The notes under the pieces: generated by a model
Database searches by the model: none
What the model was told of the DNA's origin: nothing
Seen by the model: only the letters and a program-made list of their open reading frames with translations
Shown here: piece after piece, positions 13,674 through 24,606 of the stretch
Numbering within the stretch: the stretch's first letter is position 1
How the letters are laid out: the number at the start of each line of letters is the position of its first letter
Translations under genes and position numbers: made by a program
DNA from: Coprinus comatus
Taxonomy: Eukaryota; Basidiomycota; Agaricomycetes; Agaricales; Agaricaceae
Length of the DNA stretch: 64,000 nt
Direction: 5' to 3'
NCBI GenBank assembly: GCA_034638255.1
Contig: JAWPGT010000036.1
Span: 172,113-236,112, forward strand

Positions 13674-14237
13674 ATGTTTTCTACCACTACATTCCTTCCT
13701 TTATTCATATTCCCAGCTCTCATAACAGCACAGACTACAACCATACCAACGGTTAATCCACCAACAACAGCTATTTCTCCTTGCATCATGCAATGTCTAA
13801 ACCAAGCCGGAATAGCTGCTGGTTGTCTACCGTAAGTTTCTCCTCACTTCTGGTAGATATATGCGGCTCAAACTTGAGATAAGTGGCGATAAAATTTGCC
13901 CTTGTACTAACCATACCTTCCAAGAAGCTGTTCGTACATGTATGGAAGTCAAATGTTCTCCGGTTGACCAGGAGACTGTGGTGGTACTTCAGAACCAACA
14001 CTGCAATGCCTGTACATCTTCTTCTCATACTATTCATGTGCATATATTCACTAATATTCCCACCACTAAGCACCACCGATGAGAACGATAGCACCCGGCA
14101 CTTCGATAACTGCTACAACCACTGCTCATATTGCTGCTACCCATCATTCCAATACTGGATCACAAAATGAAATGTGGGGTGGAGGAGCCTTGGTTGGCAT
14201 TGCTATCGGTTTGGGACTGTTAGTAGTTGTACTTTGA
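13674..14237 (+). CDS. CFEM-domain cell-surface protein, probably GPI-anchored
   Basis: Small extracellular fungal protein of 150 residues. Exons are 13674-13831, 13884-14011 and 14071-14237, joined in frame. Residues 1-20 are a signal peptide ending near LITAQ, followed by a Thr/Pro-rich spacer. The CFEM domain has all eight cysteines in order (spacings 3, 9, 6, 1, 11, 4 and 15) and an Asp before the fourth Cys (PGDKICPC), at the position of the haem-ligand Asp in Candida CFEM proteins. The C-terminus is Ser/Thr-rich and ends in a hydrophobic stretch (ALVGIAIGLGLLVVVL), as expected for GPI attachment or a membrane anchor. CFEM proteins act in surface adhesion, host interaction or haem/iron capture; which applies here is unknown. 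Confidence 0.85.
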
Positions 14238-14463
14238 TGTAATACCCTGAGGTTGGAGATCTTATTATTCACAATACACCGCAATTAGCTCTGACTGGGA
14301 CCAGTGACAAATCTCTGACCGTAGGCAAAGTTAAAACGATCACGTGTTCCTCAGGCAAAGGATTGCACCATTGTCAGTGATTTTTGCTCATCTCATGTAC
14401 CCCGTATAAGTATAATCAATTGAATGAGTTGTCATAAGTCTGCCCCAGCTACGAAGAGATAAC

Positions 14464-15465
14464 ATGGACTCTTGCCCACCAGAACTCCATTACTACATCT
14501 GTGGACTAGCTTGCAACGACGATGGATCCACAGCGCGCTCACTTTCCCTCGTCTCAACATATTTCCATGAAATCGCCCAACCATTTCTCTACCGCTCACT
14601 ATGCCTCTCATCAGGTACCCAGATAACCAGCGTAGCCAAAAGACTAAAGGAGACTCCAGCACATCGAAGGACCATGTACCACCTTTATATTTATCCACTG
14701 TTGGATTTCGATGAAGCAGGAAGAAGCAAGGTTTCCGAGCGCGATATTGTCAATAGCATAGTGGAAATGATTACCCTTGCCTCACCGACACTCCTATCCC
14801 TAACACTTCTCACAATTTCCCCAAGCACTAGTACACCACTCATTGCTCGTCTTTTCCGACTTTCATTCCCTTCTCTCATCGACCTTACAATTTCTGGACA
14901 TTATCCATTCCCTTCCAGTCGTGGAAATTTCCCAGTATTGGAACGATTACATCTTTTGGGGAATAGGAATCCACATGGGTTAATGTGCTGTGGTTCATTG
15001 GAATCATCTATGCCTCAGTTAACTCATCTGAGGGTATCAGGATTGAATTTTGCTGTAACGTTTACACAAGAGTTGTTCCAAGCATTTGAAAATTCTATGC
15101 GGCCTATTGTAGTATCGAAAGAGAAAGATGGTTCGGAAGGAGGAATCACCGGAGAAACCCTCGGAGAAATCGAAGGATCGTTTTCGCCAAAGTTGGGAGT
15201 GAAGTTATGTCAGGTGTTGATACAATGCGGCCCGGAAGTAACAGAAAGTGTAGTCAATCCAAGTCAATCGATGACTTTAAAAGATCAACTAATGGTCCAG
15301 AATTTGGAGGCGTTGGAAGAATATGTTGGGAAAGTTAGACATAGAACTGGGTTTAAGGTTGTTCCTAGACGAAATAGAAGGAAAGATAAGGATATAGAGC
15401 TTGAGTTGAAGATGCAATGGGCAAGTAGAGTGGCTGGAGGGGTTGGATGTTGGGGATTTGTGTAG
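14464..15465 (+). CDS. F-box-like protein, intronless
   Basis: An uninterrupted ORF of 333 codons. The N-terminus MDSCPPELHYYICGLAC, followed by SLSLVSTYFHEIAQPFLYRSL, matches the degenerate F-box of mushroom F-box/LRR-like proteins, which in other species recruit substrates to SCF ubiquitin ligases. The middle (residues about 80-190) is Leu-rich with short repeats such as LLSLTLLTISP and LTHLRVSGLNF. The end is basic and then Gly-rich. It has no introns, unlike most neighbours. The F-box is weak, so Skp1 binding is inference. Confidence 0.68.
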   Translation: MDSCPPELHYYICGLACNDDGSTARSLSLVSTYFHEIAQPFLYRSLCLSSGTQITSVAKRLKETPAHRRTMYHLYIYPLLDFDEAGRSKVSERDIVNSIVEMITLASPTLLSLTLLTISPSTSTPLIARLFRLSFPSLIDLTISGHYPFPSSRGNFPVLERLHLLGNRNPHGLMCCGSLESSMPQLTHLRVSGLNFAVTFTQELFQAFENSMRPIVVSKEKDGSEGGITGETLGEIEGSFSPKLGVKLCQVLIQCGPEVTESVVNPSQSMTLKDQLMVQNLEALEEYVGKVRHRTGFKVVPRRNRRKDKDIELELKMQWASRVAGGVGCWGFV

Positions 15466-16659
15466 AAATATAGACCAAAAACTGTGTAATATTATCTTTT
15501 TGTTATTTCGCCTTTCGAGGATTTTATTGATTAACCTAGACCCGAGAACCAGTATGCTTCAAGTACTGGTGGTTACGAAAGTGTACATGGTAGATGATGG
15601 AAGCGATGATACGATGTGAACTTCAAAGGCCGGGACTTCCATCCACGTGGCGCATGTTAAACTTATTTTTAGAACAGATCCGCAGGGCGCGGCCCTTCCT
15701 ATTGTCTTGTACTATTGTTTTTCCCGGTGTCTTAATGTAATCAATCTTTTGTTGTTGGTACTACCGTGATAGACTTGTGGAAGAGATTTAAGCTGATTGC
15801 TAAATAATGGGGCGTAATTACCTGTTACTCACAGCATCGATGGGAAGTCTAACCTGATTGAATTTTAATTATGTGTACATGATCCCGGCTCACAATACAG
15901 CGGTATGGCGATTGTATAAATTGTGGGCGCTAGTTCAGGTTATCGGTATATGCTTACCACTCACTAGTAGAGAAAAATATTCCAGTTGCCAAGCTATCAC
16001 TGTGTTTCTATTGTGACTGCTCCTTATCTTTTGAATAGGATCCCCCTTCGAAACAGCCCAGTAAATTGTTAAACAACTCAATATACAATATATGTCTGGT
16101 GTCTGCGACTCGGAGAGATCTTGATTGAAAAGGGAATACAGCAAGTTATTTCGAACGGGTCTATCTATAGTATACAACAATGTAAGAAAATAAATGTTTT
16201 TCAAAGATTATCAATGTATGAGATAGTTGAGAGTACTGGTCAAGTGGGGTGGTTGCAATTGCATACCGTTGGAATACCAACAAAAATCCAATTGTTAATC
16301 TTCCGACTCCGATTCATATCGAATTTTTCAGTACAACCATGGTAGTGACTTTGGTGTATACCTTGTTTTCATTAACAGTAGTGTTTGTAGCTGTAGACTG
16401 GCGTTTTACAGATAATAACTAAAAGAGGAAGGCCCGGACCAATGCCTGTCATGCCGGTCATGGAACACAGACTTCATACCGTCACAATATACACCGTGTC
16501 CAGCCTGCGAACATGTGCCACGGGGCGTCTTGGTTTAAAATGTGTAGTGGGAAATCCCAGACGTAGTTTTCTTTTCAACCATTACTCACCCTCCGGAGTC
16601 TCCTCACCATCAGACACAACCTGCTCGTAAATCGTAATTCTTCATTCACGAATACGAAT
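15466..16659. other. Intergenic, no recognised gene
   Basis: Only short ORFs without motifs. The last part presumably includes the promoter of the gene starting at 16660. Confidence 0.5.
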
Positions 16660-19312
16660 ATGAATGCAATACCTATTGCAAACTCTCAAGGAGCTATTGT
16701 TATACAACCTTCCCGTAGTAACGGTCCCATCCCTGATTCTTCAACATCAACATTCCAACATCTGTATGGACCACAGGTGGCTTCAACGACTGCTCCGTTA
16801 ATTTACAGAGTACGAGATTATTCGCGTGTGAGTACAACTTGTTCTTTTTCGAAGAGGAAACAATGCTAATTCTTAAAGTCATTGGCCATGATGATCACAC
16901 CAACTCCAACGGAATTGGTCGACCTGAATTCCTTAGGGAATCTGGAAATTTTAAAATCACTCCCTTGGTACCTCGTCTTCGCGGTACCAGATGATGATGT
17001 TTTACATGGCCATCTTCTATTCCCATACACCACCATTACAAATATTGGTACTCGCAGCGCGAGTGCCAATCCCCTTTACACGCGGTTTGAAGGGCCCTTG
17101 AGGGGCGAATCATATCTGGCGTTTTTTGCGCTACCCAATCTAAGAGAAAACGACAGGTTCAACATGGGTGGAACGGAACTGGTACAGAGACCACCTATTC
17201 AGGATCAACCGGCACGATACGATTTTCGGGATCTTAATTTCTTGCAGGAGGCCTTTACTCGCCGCATGGTTAAGTTACAAGAGACTCACTGCAAGTATAA
17301 CTCTCCACAAATCAATCAACTATTCAGAGGATACCGTACGCATACGATGATCTCACCTTCCTTGGTGACACTTGTGGAACCTCATATTCGTCAACTTCAA
17401 AAGTTGCAATATGATATGATTATTAAATGTATGCGAAAGAAATTGTTTTCATTTCAACCTTTTACTATACTCATTAACTGCTTTAATAGATAACCCCCAT
17501 AAGTTGCGTGGCGGTGTAGTTGTGACTCCCTTTCCAATCCTACAGGTGTTGACGAATGTGAACAATTTAACTGAAATGAATCCAACGGTGAACGGTGGAC
17601 CTCAACAAGCGAAGAATGGCCTTCCTCCCTATACAGGCCCTATAGGCGCGGGGTCTAGACCTATGTCATCGTCTACCCAATGCCAACCCTCATTGTACCC
17701 GGTGTCCAATAACCACAGCCAACCAAATTCTTCTCATCAAACCACCAACACGACATTTGCTCAAAATGCTTCTGGCCTTTCCGTGGGTCATCCGACATCA
17801 CAGTATCAGGATGGTTTCACTCACGTCGAGTCAAATCAGCAGGGGGCGGCGGCGGCGTATCATTGGCAAATGGCGCACGGCAATTTAGGGGTGGGAAATT
17901 CAACCGGGGATGCCGCCGCCGCCGCCTCCGTCACCCCTTCTTTCCCTCAACCTCATCCGCGTCAAGTTTCTCAGCCGACGCATGTTCGAACCCCGGAGAA
18001 TGATTATTATAGGCAGTCGTATTCTTCATTAATCTCACCCGCACCCGTTCCCAATCATGGATCTTATCAGGCTTCTGTTGGTTTTGGTTTCGTTGGAAAT
18101 CAAGGGCAAGTGTTGAAAAATGCAAATGCGTTTACATTGAATGAAGCTTCGGGTAGTGGTAGGAATGTGAATCGGATTGAAAGGATTGGTTCGTTCCCAT
18201 CAATATTAGCCGAAGAACATAGGAACGTTGAATTGAATCCGACAACCAAGGAACGACGGGCTAATACAAATACGCATACTCAACTTAAATCCCAATCTCA
18301 GTCAAGAAGTAAAGGAAAACAAAGATCAGCACCGGATAATGATAATCTGGCAAGGGTTAATGGTATTCAGAAGGAGCAATGGAAGGCTGCCGGAAACATA
18401 CAACCCATAATCGCACAACCGCAACAACAACAGCAGCAGCAGTTGCGTATAGATGTGGCGTCTCAGCATACGCAACCCTTGGGTTTGGAATCGACTGTTA
18501 ACGGGGAATCTCAAGGATACGTGGTTGAGGCACATGAAGAGAGTCACAGATTGCATCCGATGTCTAAGGAACGACAGGCTAATCCAAATCCAAATCCAAA
18601 TCCCCAAACACAACGTGATTCCCAACCCCAAACAAGTAGAGGAAAGAAGAGGTCTGTACCGGATAGCAATACCCCGAACACCAATGATGAAGAGCATGGT
18701 ATTCGATCCAAGAAGCAAAGAACATGCATTGATCCAAGACAATTATCAATAGCACCGCAACAACGACCTGATCTAGGTGTGGCGTCTCAATGTATGCAAC
18801 CTTCCAGTTCAACTGGTAGCGAAGAACTAGAATCCCAAGAATATGCGATACAGGCACAGATTCCTTCACCTTCTTACCTGTTGTCCCTTGGCAATTCTCA
18901 GTCTTCTAGCGTCGTTGTAAATCAACCTGGCGACTCTAATTCTCCGACCATACGAGGCGGCGTGGTACAAGAAGTTAATGAAGGATTACATGAAACTCAG
19001 AGTGGTTCTTTCCAAAGCCAAGATAATGGAAATTTCTATCACCAAGACCCGCAAGACATAGCGAGTAACTTCTTGCTGAATGAAGTTAGTCAAGTTCTCG
19101 GAAATCGTGTTCCTCCACATGAACATTCGCCGCAACTGCAGGATTTCAATGAACTATCAGAAGTTCGTGACCAGGAACCTCGGATTTCATATCCGTTTCA
19201 AGAAATCGATTGTACACTGCCTGGAAGTCAAAATGATTTTGTCGAACCTTCTCTTCGACAATCACGAGTTGTTATCACGAGAACTTCTTCATCAACAATC
19301 CGAAGCTCATGA
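16660..19312 (+). CDS. Large Q/N/S-rich protein of unknown function
   Basis: I do not recognise this family. Three exons (16660-16827, 16879-17428, 17490-19312) join in frame to give 846 residues. The first ~240 residues look folded, with NLEILKSLPWYLVFAVPDDD and ALPNLRENDRF. The rest is low complexity, rich in Asn, Gln, Ser and Pro, with an Ala run near codon 375, a poly-Gln run (QQQQQQQ) near 18420-18440 and an NPNPNPNP repeat near 18585-18605. Basic patches (KKRSVP, SKKQRTC) could be nuclear localisation signals. A different frame at 19290-19421 reads HQQSEAHDQLLQNIRFFQDQ, a coiled-coil-like stretch, so the real 3' end may include another splice. A nuclear or condensate-forming role is only a guess. 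Confidence 0.62.
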
Positions 19313-21808
19313 TCAGTTGCTTCAAAACATTCGATTCTTTCAAGATCAACTCGAAAGGCATTTCAATCCTGACATGCTTCCAAATGATATTCAAGATAGG
19401 GTGGGACCACATGTCACTTGAGGATATTTTTTACACTAGTCAAGTTGGAGGTAGTTGGACTTTAGATTACAATATGAGTTGTTGCCTGCTCCGACTACTA
19501 AAGAACACATTCTGAACCATATGCATCATGCAGATAACGATACTTGGAGATGTTAATGATAAATTTATACAGGGAAAAGAACGAAAAAGGAGGAAAGAAA
19601 GAGAAAAGAGTTAAGTGTGCAGAGCTACGTTGAAACGGACTATTGTGATATCTAATCTAATCTTAAATTACATATACTATCAATAAAATTAATATTCAAT
19701 TCGACATACAGTGATGGATCAGTCATCGTGACAACAAAAATGGATTCATTCATTTGTAGTGAAATAAAACAGCAGCATGTAAAAAAAATGTCATCAATCT
19801 GTAGCTAAATACTTAAAGTGTAAGAATGTATAATTTTTTGAACCTTTATAAGACTACAGAAAGAAAAATTGAACAAGTTCTTCGAGAGGCCAAAATCATA
19901 CCTAGATCAATTGCCGTGACACGATGACACATCACTAATCAACTAATCATTTATAATGATCCAATTCATTCACTACTAATGGTACGTAGTAAGCTGTACT
20001 AAGGCTACCCACCTGGCCAACAAAAATTAATTTACTAAATACAATCTTGTCTACAATATTCTAATTTTTATACAGGGGTAGTAACGACATGCTTGACTGA
20101 TAATTAAGCCCAATTTTAGGATTGTTGTGTTGTTCATAGCTTCTCAGTTGTCCAATCCATTTTTGAGAGCCATCAATTTTGATAGATTTTGAAAAATTTC
20201 CCCACATTTTTCGCAAATTTCTTACTCTATTATGCCTAAAATCAAAATCCAGTGTAATATTAAGATGTATATTGGATATCTGAATATTATTCTACAATTT
20301 TGCATTACTTGGATAAGATTTCGCACAGGAGGAGCAGAATTATGTCTCCAGTGTCATGTTGAGTGATCGTGTCACAGTGACTGATCCATGACTGTAATAT
20401 AAATATACTATATCTTGTACCTACGTCGTCGGAACATTTCCTCAGGCTTCTGAAAGTTGACACAAATGAATTTTTGAATAGTACGAACACCCAACCTAAG
20501 CAATCCCAAGCATAAAGAACCTCGGAAAAATAATGCAACTGCAACAGTGAAGACTCTTCTGCTCTCAGCCTCAAGGCTGAGAAACTGCTCTAGTCCACGC
20601 AAACTTCTTGGGCGGCCACTCCTGCTGGAGTGAAAGCAGTTGTTACTTGGACTTTGTCTTTACTATCATTTTCACATCACGTGGTTCTTGGTCCAGCGGA
20701 GTTATCGGCTGGTTATCGGCGTCGCGTCACTTTGTACACCTAGACATCAAGAGTATTGCAGTCCAACGCGTATATGAATTTCTCAATAAGGTGCACAAGC
20801 GATATAGCGGATTTTAATATATCATCGAGTTGTTGTAGAAGACAACCCACACTTGCTCCTCTCCCTTAACTTTGTCTCAGGACATTCAGGGAGAGGGAGC
20901 AACGTTTCAAATCCTTCATATTCTTTTTCTGAAATTACACCTCCATTTATTGAATACTCGACTAGTCGACCTCATCCACGAACTGCGAATGGTGGAATTC
21001 ATATTCGCTGAGTTTGGCGAGAAACTGAGATCGTTTTACTATGACACTCTTGTCTTTTCTGGGGACAACTTAAAGCTGACTCTCCGTGGTATCTCATATA
21101 CGTCGTCGGCTGGAACACTGGAAAATCAAATTCCTATGGCAAACTACAGCTTTCTCCATAGCCTTCAATGGCGATTGCTTAATAAATATCTGTTATACAA
21201 ATCCCTATCTCAAACACCGGTCTTGATATCGTAACCGGTCGTATGGTTACAAGTGGGTGATATTCTTACACGTAGTCGAACAGCGACTGATTCTGCACGG
21301 TCTCTGTATTTCAGAGTCGAAAAAGTAAGAAATTAGGTACATCGTAACTAGGTACAACGTCTTATAAAGGGTGTTGGACAAATAATAATAAACTTTCAAA
21401 AATTGGAACATAACAGATGACCGTATTAAGTCATATAAAATATACAAAATTAAATAGAAACTTCAGATATCCTGCGACACAATCTTTTCCTAAATGCAAA
21501 CTAATTCGATAACTGCATGAATTATCTGTTACATCCCCCAATAATTCTGTCAGACCCCTGACTCTCTCCTCGGACGTTTTTGTGCTGTATCAAAAATATC
21601 GTTCAGCCCCTGATCCAACAGGTGATGGTATTCCCAAAATACCAACGGGCAGACCAGCATCACGTTCCTGAAGGCCTGATAGATAGATAAGATTTATCTA
21701 ATATGCCGGATTTGCACATGATGACACCAAATGACTCAAACTCAACACCGCTGCTTTCTTAAAACTACTCTCCGATAAAGTTTTTGCCAACTCCCACTCA
21801 AATCACCA
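19313..21808. other. AT-rich intergenic stretch
   Basis: Apart from the possible alternative 3' coding end up to 19421, about 2.4 kb hold no recognisable gene. The first kilobase is strongly AT-rich. Confidence 0.45.
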
Positions 21809-22297
21809 ATGTCAAACTCAATCCACGCTAATATTACTGATGGAAAAATCACCACCAACACCAACCCCATTACTACAGCACATTATCGCACTTCGAATCC
21901 TTATGAGGCTAAATTTGGATATGCTCGTGGAACACGTCGAGGACCATTCATTTTCATTTCCGGAACCACATCAACCTATTGTCCTACACCAAGTTCAAGT
22001 TCCCCTTGTTCTGAAGAAAAATCCATACCACGAATTCTTCATCCAGAATCAGCATACCTTCAAACGGTACACATTTTAAACACGATCATCACATCCGTTA
22101 GAGCTTTAGGAGGAACACTCGAAGATATTACTCGTGTTAGGATGTTTGTAAATGATGCAAAGGATTGTGATGATGTTGGAAGAGGTTTGAAAGAGGTCTT
22201 GGGGGATGTTGGTCCAGCTGCTACTATGATTGTTGGCGTTGGGTTTGTTAATAGAGATATGAGGGTTGAGATTGAAGCTGATGCTGTTGTTGTTTAA
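21809..22297 (+). CDS. YjgF/YER057c/UK114 (Rid) family protein
   Basis: An intronless gene of 162 residues. RidA relatives hydrolyse reactive enamine/imine intermediates from amino-acid dehydratases and form trimers. Family landmarks in order are GPFIFISGTTS, a long helix with TVHILNTIITSVRALGGTLEDITRVRMFV, and the C-terminal PAATMIVGVGFVNRDMRVEI ending EADAVVV. RidA itself has a catalytic Arg in the segment after PA; here the residue is Thr (AATMIVGV). This is therefore probably a Rid-superfamily member of a non-archetypal subgroup, and deaminase activity should not be assumed. An acidic insert (residues ~58-75, TPSSSSPCSEEK) follows the GTTS strand. Confidence 0.85.
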   Translation: MSNSIHANITDGKITTNTNPITTAHYRTSNPYEAKFGYARGTRRGPFIFISGTTSTYCPTPSSSSPCSEEKSIPRILHPESAYLQTVHILNTIITSVRALGGTLEDITRVRMFVNDAKDCDDVGRGLKEVLGDVGPAATMIVGVGFVNRDMRVEIEADAVVV

Positions 22298-22744
22298 GAC
22301 ACTTGATTGTAACCCTACATGCCATATATAGTGTTAGCTTCGGTATAATTGTAATTTATACATACACTGCTTGTCAACCTCGGACGTTGGACCCAGGACT
22401 TTTCCGTCGATCTATTGCACATTCATCAATGGTCCGGAGGACAATGATTAAACAATAATCAAACATCATATTGGCACTCAGTGGTACGGAGGCTGAGTGA
22501 CGGGCGGCTGAGAGAAGTACAAGAAAGGATTGTAGTTACAGCAGTGAATATAGTCTGTGTCGTCAAGGGAGATAGCAAAACAAAACTAGGCTAAGGTGAA
22601 AAATGGATAAATGAGGGCAGAGTGATACATAACTAGTATTACAGGAGAATGGAAAGGGCAAGTAACAACGATTCAAAAGAAGGTAAAAAAAAAAAAAAAG
22701 AACATGGCAATGGTAGCTTTCGCCGAGTTGAGGACCACGTCACT
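22298..22744. other. Convergent intergenic region
   Basis: This lies between the converging Rid gene and the small secreted protein gene. It contains an A-run of about 15 near 22685. Nothing else is seen. Confidence 0.5.
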
Positions 22745-23098
22745 TCAAGGGGTGGGTGCAAATAAAGCGACGGTAGCACATGCTGCAGAGCATGTTCCGA
22801 GGGCGGCGTTACAGCCTACGATAGCAGGAGGCGCCAATGGGGCTGCAACGGTCCCAAAGACGCATCCTGCAGCTGCATAGCATGCAACTACAACTACGTT
22901 GCATCCTAGAGAGCACATATCAGTAACAAAGGCCTAACATCTCAAAGAAGTTTCGAGTCGTTGGAGTCGTTGTAGGCAAGGATACCATGAGAGACAATAC
23001 CTACCAGTCTGACAAATTCCGTATGCGATGGGACCAGCATTCGCTGGTGCAGCTATCAGAGCTACAGCGGCAAGGATGGAATAGGAAGTAAAGCGCAT
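22745..23098 (-). CDS. Small secreted Cys/Ala-rich protein (fungal 'zygote-specific'-type family)
   Basis: Two exons (23098-23005 and 22905-22745) join in phase to give 84 residues. Residues 1-20 are a signal peptide (MRFTSYSILAAVALIAAPANA). The mature part begins GPIAYGICQTGC and continues with VVVACYAAAGCVFGTV, GCNAALGTC and SAACATV, ending APTP. Similar short Ala/Cys-rich secreted proteins are widespread in fungi and are often annotated, by distant similarity, as zygote-specific class V proteins. True function is unknown. The hydrophobic core with evenly spaced Cys suggests a compact disulphide-bonded or membrane-active peptide; that is inference. Confidence 0.75.
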
Positions 23099-23810
23099 GT
23101 TGAAGGTAATGAGTGATTGTTTAAAACAAGAGGAGTGGTTATAACTCGCCCCAAATGATACATTATATACCCACCACAAATGGTCCGTGCGTGGTGTAAA
23201 GGTTCTAAATAGATTTCCCCAGTCACTTAAACTCAATCTATCAATCAGTCTTGGGTGTAGGTTTATTACATATATCTCAGTTTGCATGCCACCAACTTTC
23301 TGCAAGTCCAACGTTATGAAAACAGTAAATTGTACTTCCTATTATTCGCTCACCGTGTCATGTAGTGTCCTATATTTCTGATGACGGTGGGTAGGAGGGA
23401 GTCCCGGATGAGCTATTTTTGGCCACTAAATCACCACGTTGAATGCGTTTGGTTGCGATCAAGCTGAAATGAATATGCTTTGCCTTCATTATGTATTTCA
23501 CTGTGAGCTGATAGTTAGAGCATAAGAGCCATAAGATAGTAAAAGAGCCAAAGCCCCAGGTACGAAGGGAAGGGATGGCCGTGACGGGGAGAATGTAGAT
23601 AACTAAAGAGATATAAATAGTTTGTCTTCCATCCCTTCCCTTGCACTACGTCTCCCCATGCCAGTTGCAACTATACGCGTGTCTCTGTTCTGTAAATAAA
23701 CTGCATGACCATTGGGGTAAGAGAGTGACAGGAAGGACAATACGATATTATGGTACAGTACGATCTTAGCCCCAAACATGCTGGTTTCACGTCACTCATT
23801 TCTGAATCAT

Positions 23811-23857
23811 GCTATTCAACGAGTTCCACGACATTTGTTGAGATCAAGAGCAGAAGG
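23811..23857. repeat. Short direct repeat, left copy
   Basis: It contains ATTCAACGAG and TTTGTTGAGATCAAGA followed by CAGAAGG. A close match in the same orientation lies at 27509-27566. The two copies bracket the intact FunK1 kinase and a FunK1 relic. Confidence 0.6.
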
Positions 23858-24545
23858 TAGATAAATGACATTGCATAGTTTTGGTAGAATTACAAATATC
23901 ACCGATATCTGTAGATCCAAGAGCAGGACTTGTGGTTTTGTAGATTTGCGTTGTAAATATTGTTTTGAATATTGCGTCGGCAACTTCTTTTCTAAAAATA
24001 GCATAACTTGGGTGCTGCTGCCGCGTTGCGCGATCAATGCGATAAAAGCATCAGAAATGTGTGTTTCTGAACCCTGAGAGCGTAGGTCAGTTGTTGAAAT
24101 CTTTGAGTGCACTCATATACATGATGTAAGTTCCTGACTAGAAGAGTGTTCATTTCTACATGCTGAGCAAGCTGAGACAAATCGATCGAATCGCCCGATC
24201 ACAGATGAAATACTTGCTAGTAACACCCAAGTAGCACCGCACCGCTCATAAGCCATGCCTTTCGGTGGACCTCGCAGATTAGAATGTACACCGGGAAAAA
24301 GTCCAGTCACATACACATTGAAAATACTCAGAACTCCAAGAGAAATCTTTTGTGAAGCATATAGGTTTACGCAACGACAAAGTTCGCCGTTTGTGAAGGA
24401 ATTAAAATCGGGCTTAGGGGTAAACCGCCCATGGCGGTTATAAGCGTGGTTACAATCATTGCATCATTGTGACTCCAGAGTGAACGAGCATCAGGATGAA
24501 TGTATAATCTCGTAATATTAAAAACATATAGTAGAACACGTTACA
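23858..24545. repeat. Duplicated 3' flank of FunK1 copy A
   Basis: About 690 bases downstream of the intact kinase that reappear, same orientation, at 33511-34265. Shared landmarks include the stretch from GATAAATGACATTGCATAG through AGAGCAGGACTT, the segment GTGAAGGAATTAAAAT, and a hairpin (AACCGCC, 3-base loop, GGCGGTT) near 24423-24440. Small indels separate the copies. Short ORFs in both copies look incidental. Confidence 0.75.
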
Positions 24546-24606
24546 TTGTCTAGAAGTGATACACACTGAAAGATATAAAAAGAAAATAGTACAAGGATCC
24601 ACCCTC

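Noticed and set aside
17931..18869. Several minus-strand ORFs within the Q/N-rich gene
   Set aside because: They are antisense readings of repetitive codons of the plus-strand gene.
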